64,000 nucleotides of DNA from CAYXDO01 sp964463485 (GCA_964463485.1 CAYXDO010000020.1:34055-98054); one strand, 5' to 3'. Positions 17,356-26,638 are shown, numbered from the stretch's first letter. Notes: generated from the letters alone by a model not told the origin. Made by a program: numbers and translations.

Positions 17356-18627
17356 GTGAGGACCTCTGGCGTAGAACTCGGTGATCGTCCTCGGACTCGA
17401 CCCGAAAATTCGAGGCGACGCGCACGCTCCGTCGCGATGGTCCTGACGCTCACGGCCCTTTCCTGCGCAACTGCCCAGCGGCCCGCCTACGTCAAGTACG
17501 AGGAGCCCGAGCTCCCGCCGCCGCCAGAAGGCGTCGAGATCCCTTCCTGGGTCGTCGCCAACCAGCCAGAGGACGGCAAAGTTTGCGGCGTAGGAATCGC
17601 TGGCCGCGCGTTCTTCAAGAAATCCGAGGCCCCGAAAAACCTCGCCAACGAACGCGCTATCCGAAACCTCGCCGGAATTTTCGAGTCTCTCGTCCTCGAA
17701 GCTCAGATCCTGCACCAGACCGAGAGCTCCCAATACGTAGAGTTCGAGCGGGCCGTGAGCGTCGACGACGAGCTGATCGCACAGGTCGCCGCAGCAGCAA
17801 CCACGGACTACTGGTTCGATGACCTCGGCGCCGGGCCGATGCGCGAAAAGGAGTTCACCTACGCGCGCGCCTGCGTCGACGCCACGATGGCCTCCGAGAA
17901 GCTCAAGCTCGACCAGAAGGTCGTGGAAGACCGAGCCGATGACGAGGGTACCCACCGCGGCGTGCCCAAGTGGGTGACGCGCGTAGGAAGCACGAAGGGC
18001 GCGAGGATGTGCGCCGTCGGATACTCACAACCCACTTTTTACGTCGAGCAAACCTTGTCGAACGTGGTCGACGACATTCGCGGTCAACTGCTGGAGAAGG
18101 CGAAGACGCTCGTGATGGATGCCTTCGAGGACACGCTCACCTGCAAAGAGGCGGCGTGTCGGCAATTCATCAAGGATACTCTCGCGGCCACGACTGACGC
18201 GATCTCGAAGAACGTCGTGGTCACTCAGCTCTGGTACGACCACCTCGGCAAGGGGCCGAACCGAGCGAAGAGGACGGGCTACGGGTACGGCTGCGTCTAC
18301 CCGATCAAAGCCATGAGCCTCGCGAGCAAGGCGATCCTCGAGGAGCACCCCGAGATCAGCCCCGAGTCGGTCAAGGATGCCGCCGAGAAGATGTTCGACG
18401 AGCTCGAGAGTATGGAGGAGCAAGGACCGATCGTTCGCCACGTTCCGGGATCGACCGAGCCCACACCCGAGCCCGAACCCGAGACTCAGCCCGAACCGGA
18501 GACTCAGCCTGCGCCCGAGCCTCAACCCGAGACACCCGAGCAGGAGGAGCCACCCCCAGATGAGGTCCTGCCTGAAGAGCCCACCGAAGGTCTCCCCCCC
18601 GCGATCGACGAGACTTCGGAGCGTTGA
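17356..18627 (+). CDS. LPP20-like lipoprotein with repeated domain and Pro/Glu tail
   Basis: This encodes 423 residues from GTG 17356. A start at ATG 17437 would leave too short and uncharged a leader, so the basic stretch NSRRRARSVAM before TLTALSC is kept as part of the signal. Two similar domains follow, each with a glycine-aromatic motif (VCGVGIAGRAFF near 75 and MCAVGYSQPTFY near 220) and then an Ala/Arg-rich helix, as in LPP20/DUF400-type lipoproteins. Both domains end with W[FY]D then L-G-G/K-G-P. The last 65 residues are PEPEPET-type repeats, probably spanning peptidoglycan. It is immediately followed by the ParB-like gene. Confidence 0.7.
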   Translation: MRTSGVELGDRPRTRPENSRRRARSVAMVLTLTALSCATAQRPAYVKYEEPELPPPPEGVEIPSWVVANQPEDGKVCGVGIAGRAFFKKSEAPKNLANERAIRNLAGIFESLVLEAQILHQTESSQYVEFERAVSVDDELIAQVAAAATTDYWFDDLGAGPMREKEFTYARACVDATMASEKLKLDQKVVEDRADDEGTHRGVPKWVTRVGSTKGARMCAVGYSQPTFYVEQTLSNVVDDIRGQLLEKAKTLVMDAFEDTLTCKEAACRQFIKDTLAATTDAISKNVVVTQLWYDHLGKGPNRAKRTGYGYGCVYPIKAMSLASKAILEEHPEISPESVKDAAEKMFDELESMEEQGPIVRHVPGSTEPTPEPEPETQPEPETQPAPEPQPETPEQEEPPPDEVLPEEPTEGLPPAIDETSER

Positions 18628-19554
18628 ATGGCCACCCGACGAACGAAGCAACGCGCCGAACCCACCGCCCGCGGCATCTCCGCACACGATGTCGCCCAGC
18701 CGACGCCAGACCCCAAAGCCGTCGCGCTCGTGGAGCGAAGCAACGGTCAAGTGTTGGCAACCTACCGCGACCCACTCGGCGGACACACGATCCTCCTCGT
18801 GGCCGTACCCATCGAGAAGGTCGTCTCCGCACCCTTCCAGCGTGACTTGTCCGATACTCACACCAAGAAGCTCGCGGACGTCATGGATCGGTTGGACCGC
18901 TACCTCGACCCGGTGATCCTGGTCGAGGGCGACGCCGGGTTTTGGACCCCGAACGGCGCGCACCGCCTCGAAGCCATGCGCCGGCTCGGCGCGCGCTCTC
19001 TCGTCGGGTTGCTCGTTCCAGAGCACGAAATCGCCTACCAAATCCTGGCGCTCAACACCGAGAAGGCACCGAACCTCAAAGACCGCGCGCTCGAAGTCAT
19101 CCGCCTCGCGCGCGTCTTGTCGAACCTCGACGACCGAGCCGAATCGGCCTGGGCCGCCGAGCTCAGCGACCCTACACTCCTGACGCTCGGCCCGACCTAC
19201 GAAGCGCGGCCGAGATTCTCCGGAAGCGCCTATCACTCGGTGCTCAAGAGAATCGACCCGTTCCTCGACCTCCCGCTGAGTCAGTCGTTGAAAATCAGAG
19301 CGGCCCGAACCGAGCACCTGCTCGCCCTCGACGACGCGGTCGGAGCTACGGTGGCGGAGCTCAAGACCAAAGGCTTCACCAGCCCGAACCTCAAGGGTTT
19401 CGTGATCTCGCGAATCTCCTCGCGACGGGCCGAAAATGACTTCACCGCGGCGATCGCCAACATGACCGAGGCCGCCAAGAAGTTCGACGTGGGCAAGGTG
19501 GCCGTCGAAGACCTAGCCGCGGTAGGCGGCGGCGCTCCGGCCGAGGAGGAGTAG
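18628..19554 (+). CDS. ParB N-terminal-domain protein without obvious partition HTH
   Basis: This encodes 308 residues. The ATG follows the stop of the lipoprotein gene with no gap. Residues about 50-130 form a ParB/Srx-fold domain: VPIEKVVSAPFQRDLSDTHTKKL, then DPVILVEGDAGFWTPNGAHRLEAMRRLG. In chromosomal ParB the nucleotide motif is GERRxRA; here it is NGAHRLEA, as in many stand-alone ParB-domain regulators. The C-terminal half is helical but shows no clear Spo0J helix-turn-helix and no parS-like site is evident nearby. Chromosome partition is therefore unlikely; a DNA-binding or nucleotide-dependent regulatory role is possible. Confidence 0.75.
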   Translation: MATRRTKQRAEPTARGISAHDVAQPTPDPKAVALVERSNGQVLATYRDPLGGHTILLVAVPIEKVVSAPFQRDLSDTHTKKLADVMDRLDRYLDPVILVEGDAGFWTPNGAHRLEAMRRLGARSLVGLLVPEHEIAYQILALNTEKAPNLKDRALEVIRLARVLSNLDDRAESAWAAELSDPTLLTLGPTYEARPRFSGSAYHSVLKRIDPFLDLPLSQSLKIRAARTEHLLALDDAVGATVAELKTKGFTSPNLKGFVISRISSRRAENDFTAAIANMTEAAKKFDVGKVAVEDLAAVGGGAPAEEE

Positions 19555-19567
19555 GAGTCAAGCGGCG

Positions 19568-20554
19568 CTAGCGCCGAACGAAGGTAAGAGTGCCGGCCGA
19601 ATCCGAATAAAGGAATTGGGCGTAGGGAAATCCTATTGCAATCGGGTCGGCGGAGTACTTGAACCTAAAAGTCAGCGAATCACTTCCGAGGTTCCAACGG
19701 GCGAGAGTCGCCGTTCCTGAGTCGAGCACTTGAGTCGAGCCCAGTTCGCGCAGAACCCAAGATCCGTTGGGCTGAAAAATCACCTCGTACGCATGAAGCT
19801 GACCATCGTTGCCCAAGAACGAGTCTGAGGCGAATCGAGCCGGCTGCGAAGACCAATTGGTCATCACAGTGCCAATTGTAAAGGCCGGGATCGCAATCGT
19901 GTAGCGCTGGCCGTGGCCAAGGGGGGCCGAGTCGAATCGTGTCCAGGCGACCTCCACATCGTTGCCTGCGCCATCAAACCACCCATAGCTGACCCGAATC
20001 TGAGTCGTGCCGGCCGCGATATCCAGTTCCATGGTCCCACCGGCCTCGACTCCGAGTGGAAAGCCAAGAATATCGACTCCGTTGGCCCGAACATCAATGA
20101 TATCGAGTTGAGCCGAGTTTTCGATTCGGACGCGCGCGGGACGAAGGACGACAATCGGCACGCTCACTGCGCTGCCGCCACTGGGAACGATTCGGATCAT
20201 GCCTGACCCGGCCCTCGCTGGGACCGTCACCCGGAGTTGGGTCTCGGAAAGCTGCGCGAAGCTCGCATTGATCGTCCCCTGTTCGATCGAAGGAAATGTG
20301 ACCGTCCATGCGCAGCCAGGATATGACTTGAAGTTCCCGCCGCGTATTGTCACCACGGAGCCAGGCGCAGCAGACGTAGGTGAGATTGAGCTCACCGTCG
20401 GAATGACGTACACGTTGTTCGCTGGGCAGCGCGGGTCCCTGATGACGAGCTCAGATGCAGTATCTTCTAAGCTATCCAATTCGGAGCCGCAACCGAGGAT
20501 CATCGATGCAGCAAAGAGGTGGGGCCATTTCGAATGCGTTTTCATAAAACTCAT
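19568..20554 (-). CDS. IPT/TIG-domain lipoprotein, paralog of the gene at 20709
   Basis: This encodes 328 residues taking ATG 20554; ATG 20545 is equally possible. The leader ends in the lipobox MILGC. An IPT/TIG-type beta domain follows (SISPTSAAPGSVVTIRGGNF, about 55-75). Then comes a domain shared with the divergent neighbour: RPARVRIENSAQLDIIDVRA, a WFDGAGND segment, FTIGTVMTNWSSQPARFA and YEVIFQPNGSWVLRE. It ends in a beta strand GTLTFVRR, again like the neighbour. The base composition is clearly more A/T-rich than surrounding genes, suggesting separate ancestry or recent transfer. The function is unknown; probably surface-exposed. Confidence 0.75.
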   Translation of the reverse strand: MSFMKTHSKWPHLFAASMILGCGSELDSLEDTASELVIRDPRCPANNVYVIPTVSSISPTSAAPGSVVTIRGGNFKSYPGCAWTVTFPSIEQGTINASFAQLSETQLRVTVPARAGSGMIRIVPSGGSAVSVPIVVLRPARVRIENSAQLDIIDVRANGVDILGFPLGVEAGGTMELDIAAGTTQIRVSYGWFDGAGNDVEVAWTRFDSAPLGHGQRYTIAIPAFTIGTVMTNWSSQPARFASDSFLGNDGQLHAYEVIFQPNGSWVLRELGSTQVLDSGTATLARWNLGSDSLTFRFKYSADPIAIGFPYAQFLYSDSAGTLTFVRR

Positions 20555-20708
20555 CAAAGCATCGACCGTGCCATTTCTGAGATTTGCGTTAGGCAGCAGA
20601 CGTTCGTTCGAATTCGTCCGGACGCCCCGGCCGACTGACGAGGCCGGACGATTGCCTGGCGCCGAGCTCATATTTCGGTCCGGCACGAAACGTGTTTCCG
20701 CCGGTCTC

Positions 20709-21788
20709 ATGACGTTCAGCAGACACCTCCTCACCCTCTTCGTGAACACCTTCACCCTTTACACCCTCACTGCTTGTGGCACAGATTGGGATCCCTCACC
20801 GTCCGAGCAGCTCGAGCCTTCCGAAGACACTCCGCACCCAATCGATGCGACGCCCGATCCGTCGAAGCCACGCCCGTCCAGCACCCCGACCCATTCGCGA
20901 CCGAGCCCAAACCCAGTCGACTCGACTCCGTGTGAGACGAGCAGCGTGGCCCCCGAGCTCGCCTCCTTCGCTCCGCTCTCCGCGCGTCCAGGTGTCTCGA
21001 TCGACATCGACGGACGAGGCTTCGGATCGCGGTCCCAATGCCCCCCGAAAGTCCTCTTCCCCTCGATGGACGGGGGCTCTGTCGAGGCAGAGCTCCTGAG
21101 TCGGTCACCTACCGAGCTCCGCGTGGTCATTCCGGACGCTGCGGCAACCGGGTTCATCGAGGTTCATTCCAAGGACTGGCCGGTTGCCGCGTCCGTTGAA
21201 GAGCTCTTGATCGAACGCCCAGCGCGCGTTCACGTCGAGAACTCGTCCCAGCTTCACATCATCGACGTTCGAGCCAACGGATATGACCTCCTCGGCTTTC
21301 CGAACGGGATTGGCGCCCGCGATATTGGTGAGCTCGATATTCCGGCAGGCGAGGTCGAGCTGACCGTTGGCTTCGGCTGGTACTCGGATTCCGGCGCCGA
21401 CATCATCGCGGTGACGGCGTCGTGGACCGCGGTCCTCCGTCAGGGACGTCGCGAAACACTGTCCGTCGACTCGTTCACGATTGGCCAGGTGCTGACGAAT
21501 TGGTCGGACTCCCCGACTCGCTTCGCGACCAACTCGATCCCCGGTTCAGACGGCCGATTTCACACGTACGAGGTCGTCTTTCAACCTTCCGGAGACTGGA
21601 CTCTTCGGGAGGCCGGACAGTCCCAAGTCCTCGACTCCGGCCAAGTACAGTTGGTGGAGTGGGCCCCGGGCGGCGACTCCTTGTCGTTCAGCTTCAAGGC
21701 GCGATCGACGCCGATCGAAATCCGCTACCCATTCTCCCAGTTCGACTTCCAAGATGGAGCAGGTACGCTCGAATTCTCCCGCCGCTGA
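20709..21788 (+). CDS. IPT/TIG-like lipoprotein, paralog of the gene at 19568
   Basis: This encodes 359 residues from the ATG at 20709, chosen because it gives a proper leader with lipobox LTAC; the open frame upstream overlaps the divergent gene. A Pro/Ser/Thr-rich linker (about 28-80) is followed by an IPT-like domain (FAPLSARPGVSIDIDGRGF) and then the same C-terminal module as its neighbour: RPARVHVENSSQLHIIDVRA, TIGQVLTNWSDSPTRFATNS, YEVVFQPSGDWTLREAG, ending GTLEFSRR. The two genes are head to head with about 155 bases between starts, as expected from an inverted duplication. Role unknown. Confidence 0.75.
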   Translation: MTFSRHLLTLFVNTFTLYTLTACGTDWDPSPSEQLEPSEDTPHPIDATPDPSKPRPSSTPTHSRPSPNPVDSTPCETSSVAPELASFAPLSARPGVSIDIDGRGFGSRSQCPPKVLFPSMDGGSVEAELLSRSPTELRVVIPDAAATGFIEVHSKDWPVAASVEELLIERPARVHVENSSQLHIIDVRANGYDLLGFPNGIGARDIGELDIPAGEVELTVGFGWYSDSGADIIAVTASWTAVLRQGRRETLSVDSFTIGQVLTNWSDSPTRFATNSIPGSDGRFHTYEVVFQPSGDWTLREAGQSQVLDSGQVQLVEWAPGGDSLSFSFKARSTPIEIRYPFSQFDFQDGAGTLEFSRR

Positions 21789-21797
21789 CTCTCGACC

Positions 21798-23150
21798 TCA
21801 ACCCATCAGCGCAGGGACGCCGGACGTTCGCAGTCGGCTCGTGTCGAATCCTCCAGCCTGCAAGATCGACGCGTGAATCAGCGTCGGAGTCAAAATCACT
21901 CCGCCGGTCGCCGCTACGTTCCCTGTCACGGGATCGATCGCCACCGGACCCATCCCCACGTCGCTCGTCGCTCCAACCACGCGATTGTGAGGCACGCCAG
22001 CGCCGATGAGCAGGCACGAAGTCGACAGCGAGTGGTCGCGCCCATCGCGCGAGTTGAGGAGCGAGGTGCGCCCAAACTCGCTGAAGACGACGATGGTCGT
22101 GCGATCGAGCAGCGTCCCGCCAAGCTCGTGCGGCTCGGTCGAGAGGTCCGTCACGAGCTGCGCCAGCGCGTCGAATCCGGCCTCGAGGGCCGCCGGATGG
22201 GTTGTCGCCCAAGAGTCGTCGTGCGTGTCCAACCCATTCGCGAGCTCCAACGTCACGACCTGCGCGACTCGATGTTTGAGCGCTTGAAACGCCACCGCCG
22301 CCTGCGCGCCCGGCTGATTGCCACTGTTCCCGACGATCCCGTACCGAGCTCGGATCGCCGTCATGTCCGCATCGCGAGTGTTCGAGAAGTCGAACAACGT
22401 CGCGACCCCGCTCTCCACCAAATCCCGCGCCTTGGTCTGAGTATCCGAAAGCAACGTGAGAATTCCGCGATCGTTCAACCTCGCCGGATCACACTTCGTC
22501 GCCCTCGCCCGGTACCCATCGAGCGCGCTGCGGACCACTCCGGTCGGCGCCCCGGGCCCGTCCTGCAGCGCAGCGACCAGATCCGAATAACCGTTGATCG
22601 ACATTCCACTGGCGAAGGACGGGTCGCCTTCGTTGTAAGTCTCGACGCGCGAGACGAGGTGCGGAATCGTACTCAGGTCGCCCTGCTGCGCCACCACGCG
22701 AGTACCCACGGACGAGCCCGCCGCGCTCGTCCCCCTCGGCGGCAGCCCCGTCAGAAAGTATCGGCGACCGACCTCATGCGCGACCGTGTCGGTCGAGATT
22801 CCCCGAACGACACACAGCTTGTCGAAGTGCGCGGCGATCCGCGTCGTGGTCGGGCCGAGCTCGAGGTTCGAACCGGCGGGCGCAACCACGCCGATCCCTC
22901 GATATCGAGCGTCTAGCCGATCCCAGCCGAGCTGGATCTTCGTCTCCCCGATACGTTCCTCCGTAAAGACGTTCGGATCTCGCGGATCGAGACCGAGCAA
23001 CCCATCCCAGCCGCCACTCATGTAGCAGAAGATGAACCTGCGATCGGCGGACACCGCCGCGGCGCGCCGAGGCAAGGCAACGCTGCCCAGCGCGAACGCG
23101 CCGGCCGACAGGCCCAAGGAACGAAGAAAACTGCGTCGTGTATGACTCAT
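21798..23150 (-). CDS. DUF1501 family protein, Tat-exported
   Basis: This encodes 450 residues, last gene of a four-gene operon. The N-terminus TRRSFLRSLGLSAGAFALG is a twin-arginine signal, so the protein is probably exported folded. The body has the DUF1501 landmarks, in an alkaline-phosphatase/sulfatase-like fold: FCYMSGGWDGLL near 40, ANGLDTHDDSW near 310 and VVFSEFGRTSLLNS with GRDH near 365. DUF1501 proteins accompany DUF1549/DUF1553/DUF1592 cytochromes in Planctomycetes and Myxococcota, but their substrate is not established. GGAG lies a few bases before the ATG. Confidence 0.88.
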   Translation of the reverse strand: MSHTRRSFLRSLGLSAGAFALGSVALPRRAAAVSADRRFIFCYMSGGWDGLLGLDPRDPNVFTEERIGETKIQLGWDRLDARYRGIGVVAPAGSNLELGPTTTRIAAHFDKLCVVRGISTDTVAHEVGRRYFLTGLPPRGTSAAGSSVGTRVVAQQGDLSTIPHLVSRVETYNEGDPSFASGMSINGYSDLVAALQDGPGAPTGVVRSALDGYRARATKCDPARLNDRGILTLLSDTQTKARDLVESGVATLFDFSNTRDADMTAIRARYGIVGNSGNQPGAQAAVAFQALKHRVAQVVTLELANGLDTHDDSWATTHPAALEAGFDALAQLVTDLSTEPHELGGTLLDRTTIVVFSEFGRTSLLNSRDGRDHSLSTSCLLIGAGVPHNRVVGATSDVGMGPVAIDPVTGNVAATGGVILTPTLIHASILQAGGFDTSRLRTSGVPALMG

Positions 23151-23160
23151 CGCGAGCTCC

Positions 23161-23835
23161 TCAGTAAGCCATCATCTCGGGCGCGGTGAGCATCGCCACG
23201 CAGACCCCGACCCAGGCCGACTCCACGTCGCTGACCCCTTGAATCTCGTCGAAGAGCGCGCGGAGCTCGTCGAGACCTTCGAGCGAGCTCTCCGGCACGT
23301 AGATGCCGTGGAGCTTCAATCTAAGGAATCTCAGGTTTCGATTCACGTCGTCCGAGTACGGAATCACGAGCCGCTGGTCCACGCTTCGGAGCGCGTCGGC
23401 CTGCACGGCCCTGCTGCAAACCTGTCCAGCCATGTCGTCCATGAATTTGGCGAACAACGGGCTCGGCTCCCGATTCTCGGCAGTCACTGCCAAGTAGTCG
23501 GCCTCGCCCAGGCTGCCCGAGAGCACGTCAAAGGCGTTCTGGTCCTCGCGGCCGACTCGAGCCGTCCACTCCTCGCCAAGCAGCGACGGAATCGAACGCC
23601 GAAGCTGATCCACGCTGAGCCGACGGGCCCTCCGACCTTCGCGGACTGCCGGGGGCTCGACTACGACAGGCCCTAGCACGGTGACGTCCACGGGCGTCCA
23701 ATGGTCGGAGAACATGACTTCGGAGGGTTGCTCGGGTTGACTCGTCACTTGTGGCTTCTGTGACTCGAGCTCGGTCGAGCACCCGATCACCGCTGAGATC
23801 CACAAACCGGCGGCGCCGCGACAGAACCGATTCAT
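23161..23835 (-). CDS. Small lipoprotein of the DUF1501/cytochrome operon
   Basis: This encodes 224 residues from the ATG at 23835, which overlaps the stop of the upstream gene (ATGA) and has GGAGG close upstream. The lipobox is AVIGC. After a linker, the motif RRLSVDQLRRSIPSLLGEEW (about 70-90) resembles the region of DUF1587/DUF1592-type cytochromes that begins RRLSNxEYxNT. The end, LTAPEMMAY, is like the C-termini of DUF1585-type domains. It could be a reduced relative acting with the other products in the envelope. Confidence 0.7.
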   Translation of the reverse strand: MNRFCRGAAGLWISAVIGCSTELESQKPQVTSQPEQPSEVMFSDHWTPVDVTVLGPVVVEPPAVREGRRARRLSVDQLRRSIPSLLGEEWTARVGREDQNAFDVLSGSLGEADYLAVTAENREPSPLFAKFMDDMAGQVCSRAVQADALRSVDQRLVIPYSDDVNRNLRFLRLKLHGIYVPESSLEGLDELRALFDEIQGVSDVESAWVGVCVAMLTAPEMMAY

Positions 23836-25436
23836 GGCACGTCCTCCCCAAACCGGGAACCTTCCACGTACTCTGGCCGCGTCACGAGCGCCTTCACGAG
23901 CGCCCTGAAGCGGTACCCGCCCGTCGAAAATTCGGTCGCGAGCGCACCCACGACCTCCTCGTCGATCACTTCGGCCTCGCGGCCCATGAAGCTCGTCCAG
24001 AGATTCCGGACCGCGCAGCTCGCGAAGGCGCCACTCTCCACGGCCTCGCTCGCCCATTTCCTCGGCCCCTCCTGAATACGTTGCTTCCGGTCTTCATCTG
24101 CAAAGACGTAGGGCAAGAGCTTGCCGAGAAAGGGTTGCTCACTCGGGTAGAGCGCTTCGGTCAAATAGAAGCGCCGGCAGACCTGTCCAGGTCGGCGCCC
24201 AGAGGGTACGACACAAGTCTCTCGGAGCTCGGGGAACTCGGTCTCGTTGAGGGGCGCCACACCTGCCTCGGACCAGCGGCCCCAGTGCGATGCCGCGGGC
24301 TCCAGCCGAATGTGACAATACTGGCACCCGCAACGCTTGGTGAGATCGGGCTCCTGGTGACACTCGTCGTCCGCAGACGGCAACCCGCCCGCGGGCGGAG
24401 CGAAATGAGTACAAAGAAAAGCATTGTAGAAACGATTGGCCCGGCCGCGGTTCGACTGAAATTTCGTCAGATACGCGGGCAGCGTCAAGATTCCCGAGTG
24501 ACGGGTCCCGAGCTCGGAGGCCACCCAACTTTCGTCCGCGAATGAAAGCTCCGGGAGCGTGTAGTTCGTCTCCGGGGTGGCGAAGAGATTATTTCCGCCT
24601 TGGAGGGCCAGGTTCCTGAAATAGTGCACGAGCGGACCGTTGATTTCGACGTCCGTCCCGGTGACGACCTCGGTGTACGGTCGATCTTCGGCGATGACTC
24701 GCTCGATGAATCGATGCGTCTGCTCGACCATCGCTTGATTGATGATCGTGGTCGTGTTGGGTGCGAAGCCGGAGTGGCACCAATCGAGGTTCGGGCCACA
24801 GCCGCAGCCTCGCTCTCGACTCAGCCGACAATCGACCGAGTTGCCCCGATCGTCCAGCGCCGTCGCATTCGCCTGCGCGTCGAACGCGCACACTTTGATC
24901 TCGGTGTCCGGGGCCCAATAGGGTCGCACCAAGACCCAACCTTCCCGATGGAGATTCGGATCGACCGGATCGACCGTGGTGAGTATGGCGCCGGTAACCG
25001 AGTCGAACCGCGCGGGCTCGTCGAGACACTTCACCTGTCCACCGCGGTACGCCGTCGATCGGATCGCGGCCCGAACCCAGTAGATTCCGTCGCGCGCCCC
25101 GCGTCCTTCGGCGGTGTCGGCGAGGATCGCGACGTTGTTGGCCAGGACCTGGTCGAGATTCAGCCAGAGAAGCGCGGTGTGATAGCGCCTCGCTTGCTCG
25201 AGGAACTCCGCCGAGGCCAGCATCGCGTCGATCATCCCTGGGTCGACCTGATCGTTGGTCACGACCGACCCGAGCTCGTCGATGGACGGGAGTCGACCTC
25301 GGAGGTCCAAACTCAATCGACGCAGGTACTGAAGCGCGTCCTGGGTCTGATTGGGTTCGCATACCTGCGCGTGAGCTAACTCAGGCCCCAAAGAAATGGC
25401 CAAAATCAGGCAGACAGCGGCGTTTGAACGATTCAC
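23832..25436 (-). CDS. DUF1549/DUF1592-like c-type cytochrome
   Basis: This encodes 534 residues with a Sec signal (LILAISLGPELAHA). Near the N-terminus LRRLSLDLRGRLPSIDEL (38-55) is the DUF1549 signature. The middle is Cys-rich (CLDE, CGCGPNLDWCH). A heme c site is visible at CQYCH (Cys371, Cys374, His375), followed by an EP-rich segment. The C-terminal third (LWTSFMGREAEVIDEEVVGAL, then LVKALVTRPEYVEGS) matches the helical end of DUF1553/DUF1592 proteins. It is likely periplasmic and passes electrons together with the CLRCH protein encoded upstream. Start and stop codons overlap both neighbours by four bases. Confidence 0.85.
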   Translation of the reverse strand: MNRSNAAVCLILAISLGPELAHAQVCEPNQTQDALQYLRRLSLDLRGRLPSIDELGSVVTNDQVDPGMIDAMLASAEFLEQARRYHTALLWLNLDQVLANNVAILADTAEGRGARDGIYWVRAAIRSTAYRGGQVKCLDEPARFDSVTGAILTTVDPVDPNLHREGWVLVRPYWAPDTEIKVCAFDAQANATALDDRGNSVDCRLSRERGCGCGPNLDWCHSGFAPNTTTIINQAMVEQTHRFIERVIAEDRPYTEVVTGTDVEINGPLVHYFRNLALQGGNNLFATPETNYTLPELSFADESWVASELGTRHSGILTLPAYLTKFQSNRGRANRFYNAFLCTHFAPPAGGLPSADDECHQEPDLTKRCGCQYCHIRLEPAASHWGRWSEAGVAPLNETEFPELRETCVVPSGRRPGQVCRRFYLTEALYPSEQPFLGKLLPYVFADEDRKQRIQEGPRKWASEAVESGAFASCAVRNLWTSFMGREAEVIDEEVVGALATEFSTGGYRFRALVKALVTRPEYVEGSRFGEDVP

Positions 25437-26638
25437 GGCAAGAGCCCTCCTTTGCGCCAGCGTTCGAGAATTTCCACGGTTCCTCCCTCGAGCGCTCTTC
25501 CATCTTCAGGCATGAGCCCCTGCTGCAACTGCTCGATCGCGCGATCTACGTTCTCGGACAGGGCTCCGTAGGTCTCGAGCGATCTCGCCACTCCGGTTCG
25601 ATCCGTGTGGCACCTGAGGCAATTTTGGCTCACGAACGGAGCTACGTGCCCCGAATACGTCGTCGCCGGACCTAGCTCACCGAGTCGAACCAACGCAGTG
25701 TCCCCCGCCAGCCAAACGACTCCGTTGTAGACGCGAAACAGTCTCGCCGGCGTCGTTCCAGCCGGGCGAGCCAACCGCGCGACGCGACCGCTAGGCTCGA
25801 GGCGATAGATGAGCTGGTCACCGAGGAGCCAGATTCGCCCCGTGGAGGAGTCGAGGACCGCGTCTTCGACCCCTTCGACGCCTGGGTCTGTTTCGGAGAG
25901 AACGACCGAGCTCGGCCTCCACACGTATCCGGAGTCCGTGGCTCGACGCTCGAACACCTCGGACTCACGCAGAGCCACGACTCTAGACTCAGCTCCAAAA
26001 ACCACCGTCGCCGTCCCGACTTCGTCCTCGAGCGACTGCAGCTCGAGCTCGTCCTCGGACGCACGAAGCAGCACCGGACGGCCGCCGACGGACAGCGACA
26101 GGATCGTCGACCCGTCGAACAGGCGGATGTCGGTGACTCCGATGACGTCGTCGAACGCTACGAGCTCCTCGCCCGCCAACCGCAACAGCTCCGCGTTCGT
26201 ACCCAGCCAGAGCTCACTGTCCCGAGCCGCCATCACGTTGACCCGTGCGTCCGGAAGCGCCGCGAGCAAAGTCGACGGACTCACGGCGCCGTCGAATATG
26301 CCGAGCTCTCCAGAAGCCGCGACGAAAGCTTTGCCGCCGTAGGCCGCCAACGCCGCGACCGGACGCTCGTCGACCCTCCGGAGCTCCGAGTCGCCCACCT
26401 CGAAAAGCCCCGCGGGGCCCCCAACGAGCACGAAGGCCTCGGTCTCCGCCTGGAGCTTGGGACCCTCAAAGCCCTCCGGGAGCGTCCAAGTCTTGATCGG
26501 AAGCTCGAGCTCGAAGAGCGCGCTCGGACGAAGGACACGGTCCTCAGGCTCGACGACCTCAGGAGGAACCTCGGGACCTGGGTCAGCACCGCAGCCGAAG
26601 AACACGCAACCAACGATCAGACCCCATCGACGAAGCAT
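25433..26638 (-). CDS. Lipoprotein with beta-propeller-like body and C-terminal heme c site
   Basis: This encodes 401 residues from ATG 26638 (an ATG at 26653 is also in frame). The leader ends VFFGC, a lipobox. Residues 50-320 contain repeated short beta blades (ELWLGTNAELLRL, RIWLLGDQLIYRL, VVWLAGDTALVRL), suggesting a propeller. The C-terminal 80 residues are cytochrome-like: the heme site CLRCH (Cys340, Cys343, His344) and a later LMPEDG whose Met could be the axial ligand. It is the first gene of the operon. A surface-anchored electron-transfer or redox-sensing role is inferred. Confidence 0.78.
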   Translation of the reverse strand: MLRRWGLIVGCVFFGCGADPGPEVPPEVVEPEDRVLRPSALFELELPIKTWTLPEGFEGPKLQAETEAFVLVGGPAGLFEVGDSELRRVDERPVAALAAYGGKAFVAASGELGIFDGAVSPSTLLAALPDARVNVMAARDSELWLGTNAELLRLAGEELVAFDDVIGVTDIRLFDGSTILSLSVGGRPVLLRASEDELELQSLEDEVGTATVVFGAESRVVALRESEVFERRATDSGYVWRPSSVVLSETDPGVEGVEDAVLDSSTGRIWLLGDQLIYRLEPSGRVARLARPAGTTPARLFRVYNGVVWLAGDTALVRLGELGPATTYSGHVAPFVSQNCLRCHTDRTGVARSLETYGALSENVDRAIEQLQQGLMPEDGRALEGGTVEILERWRKGGLLP

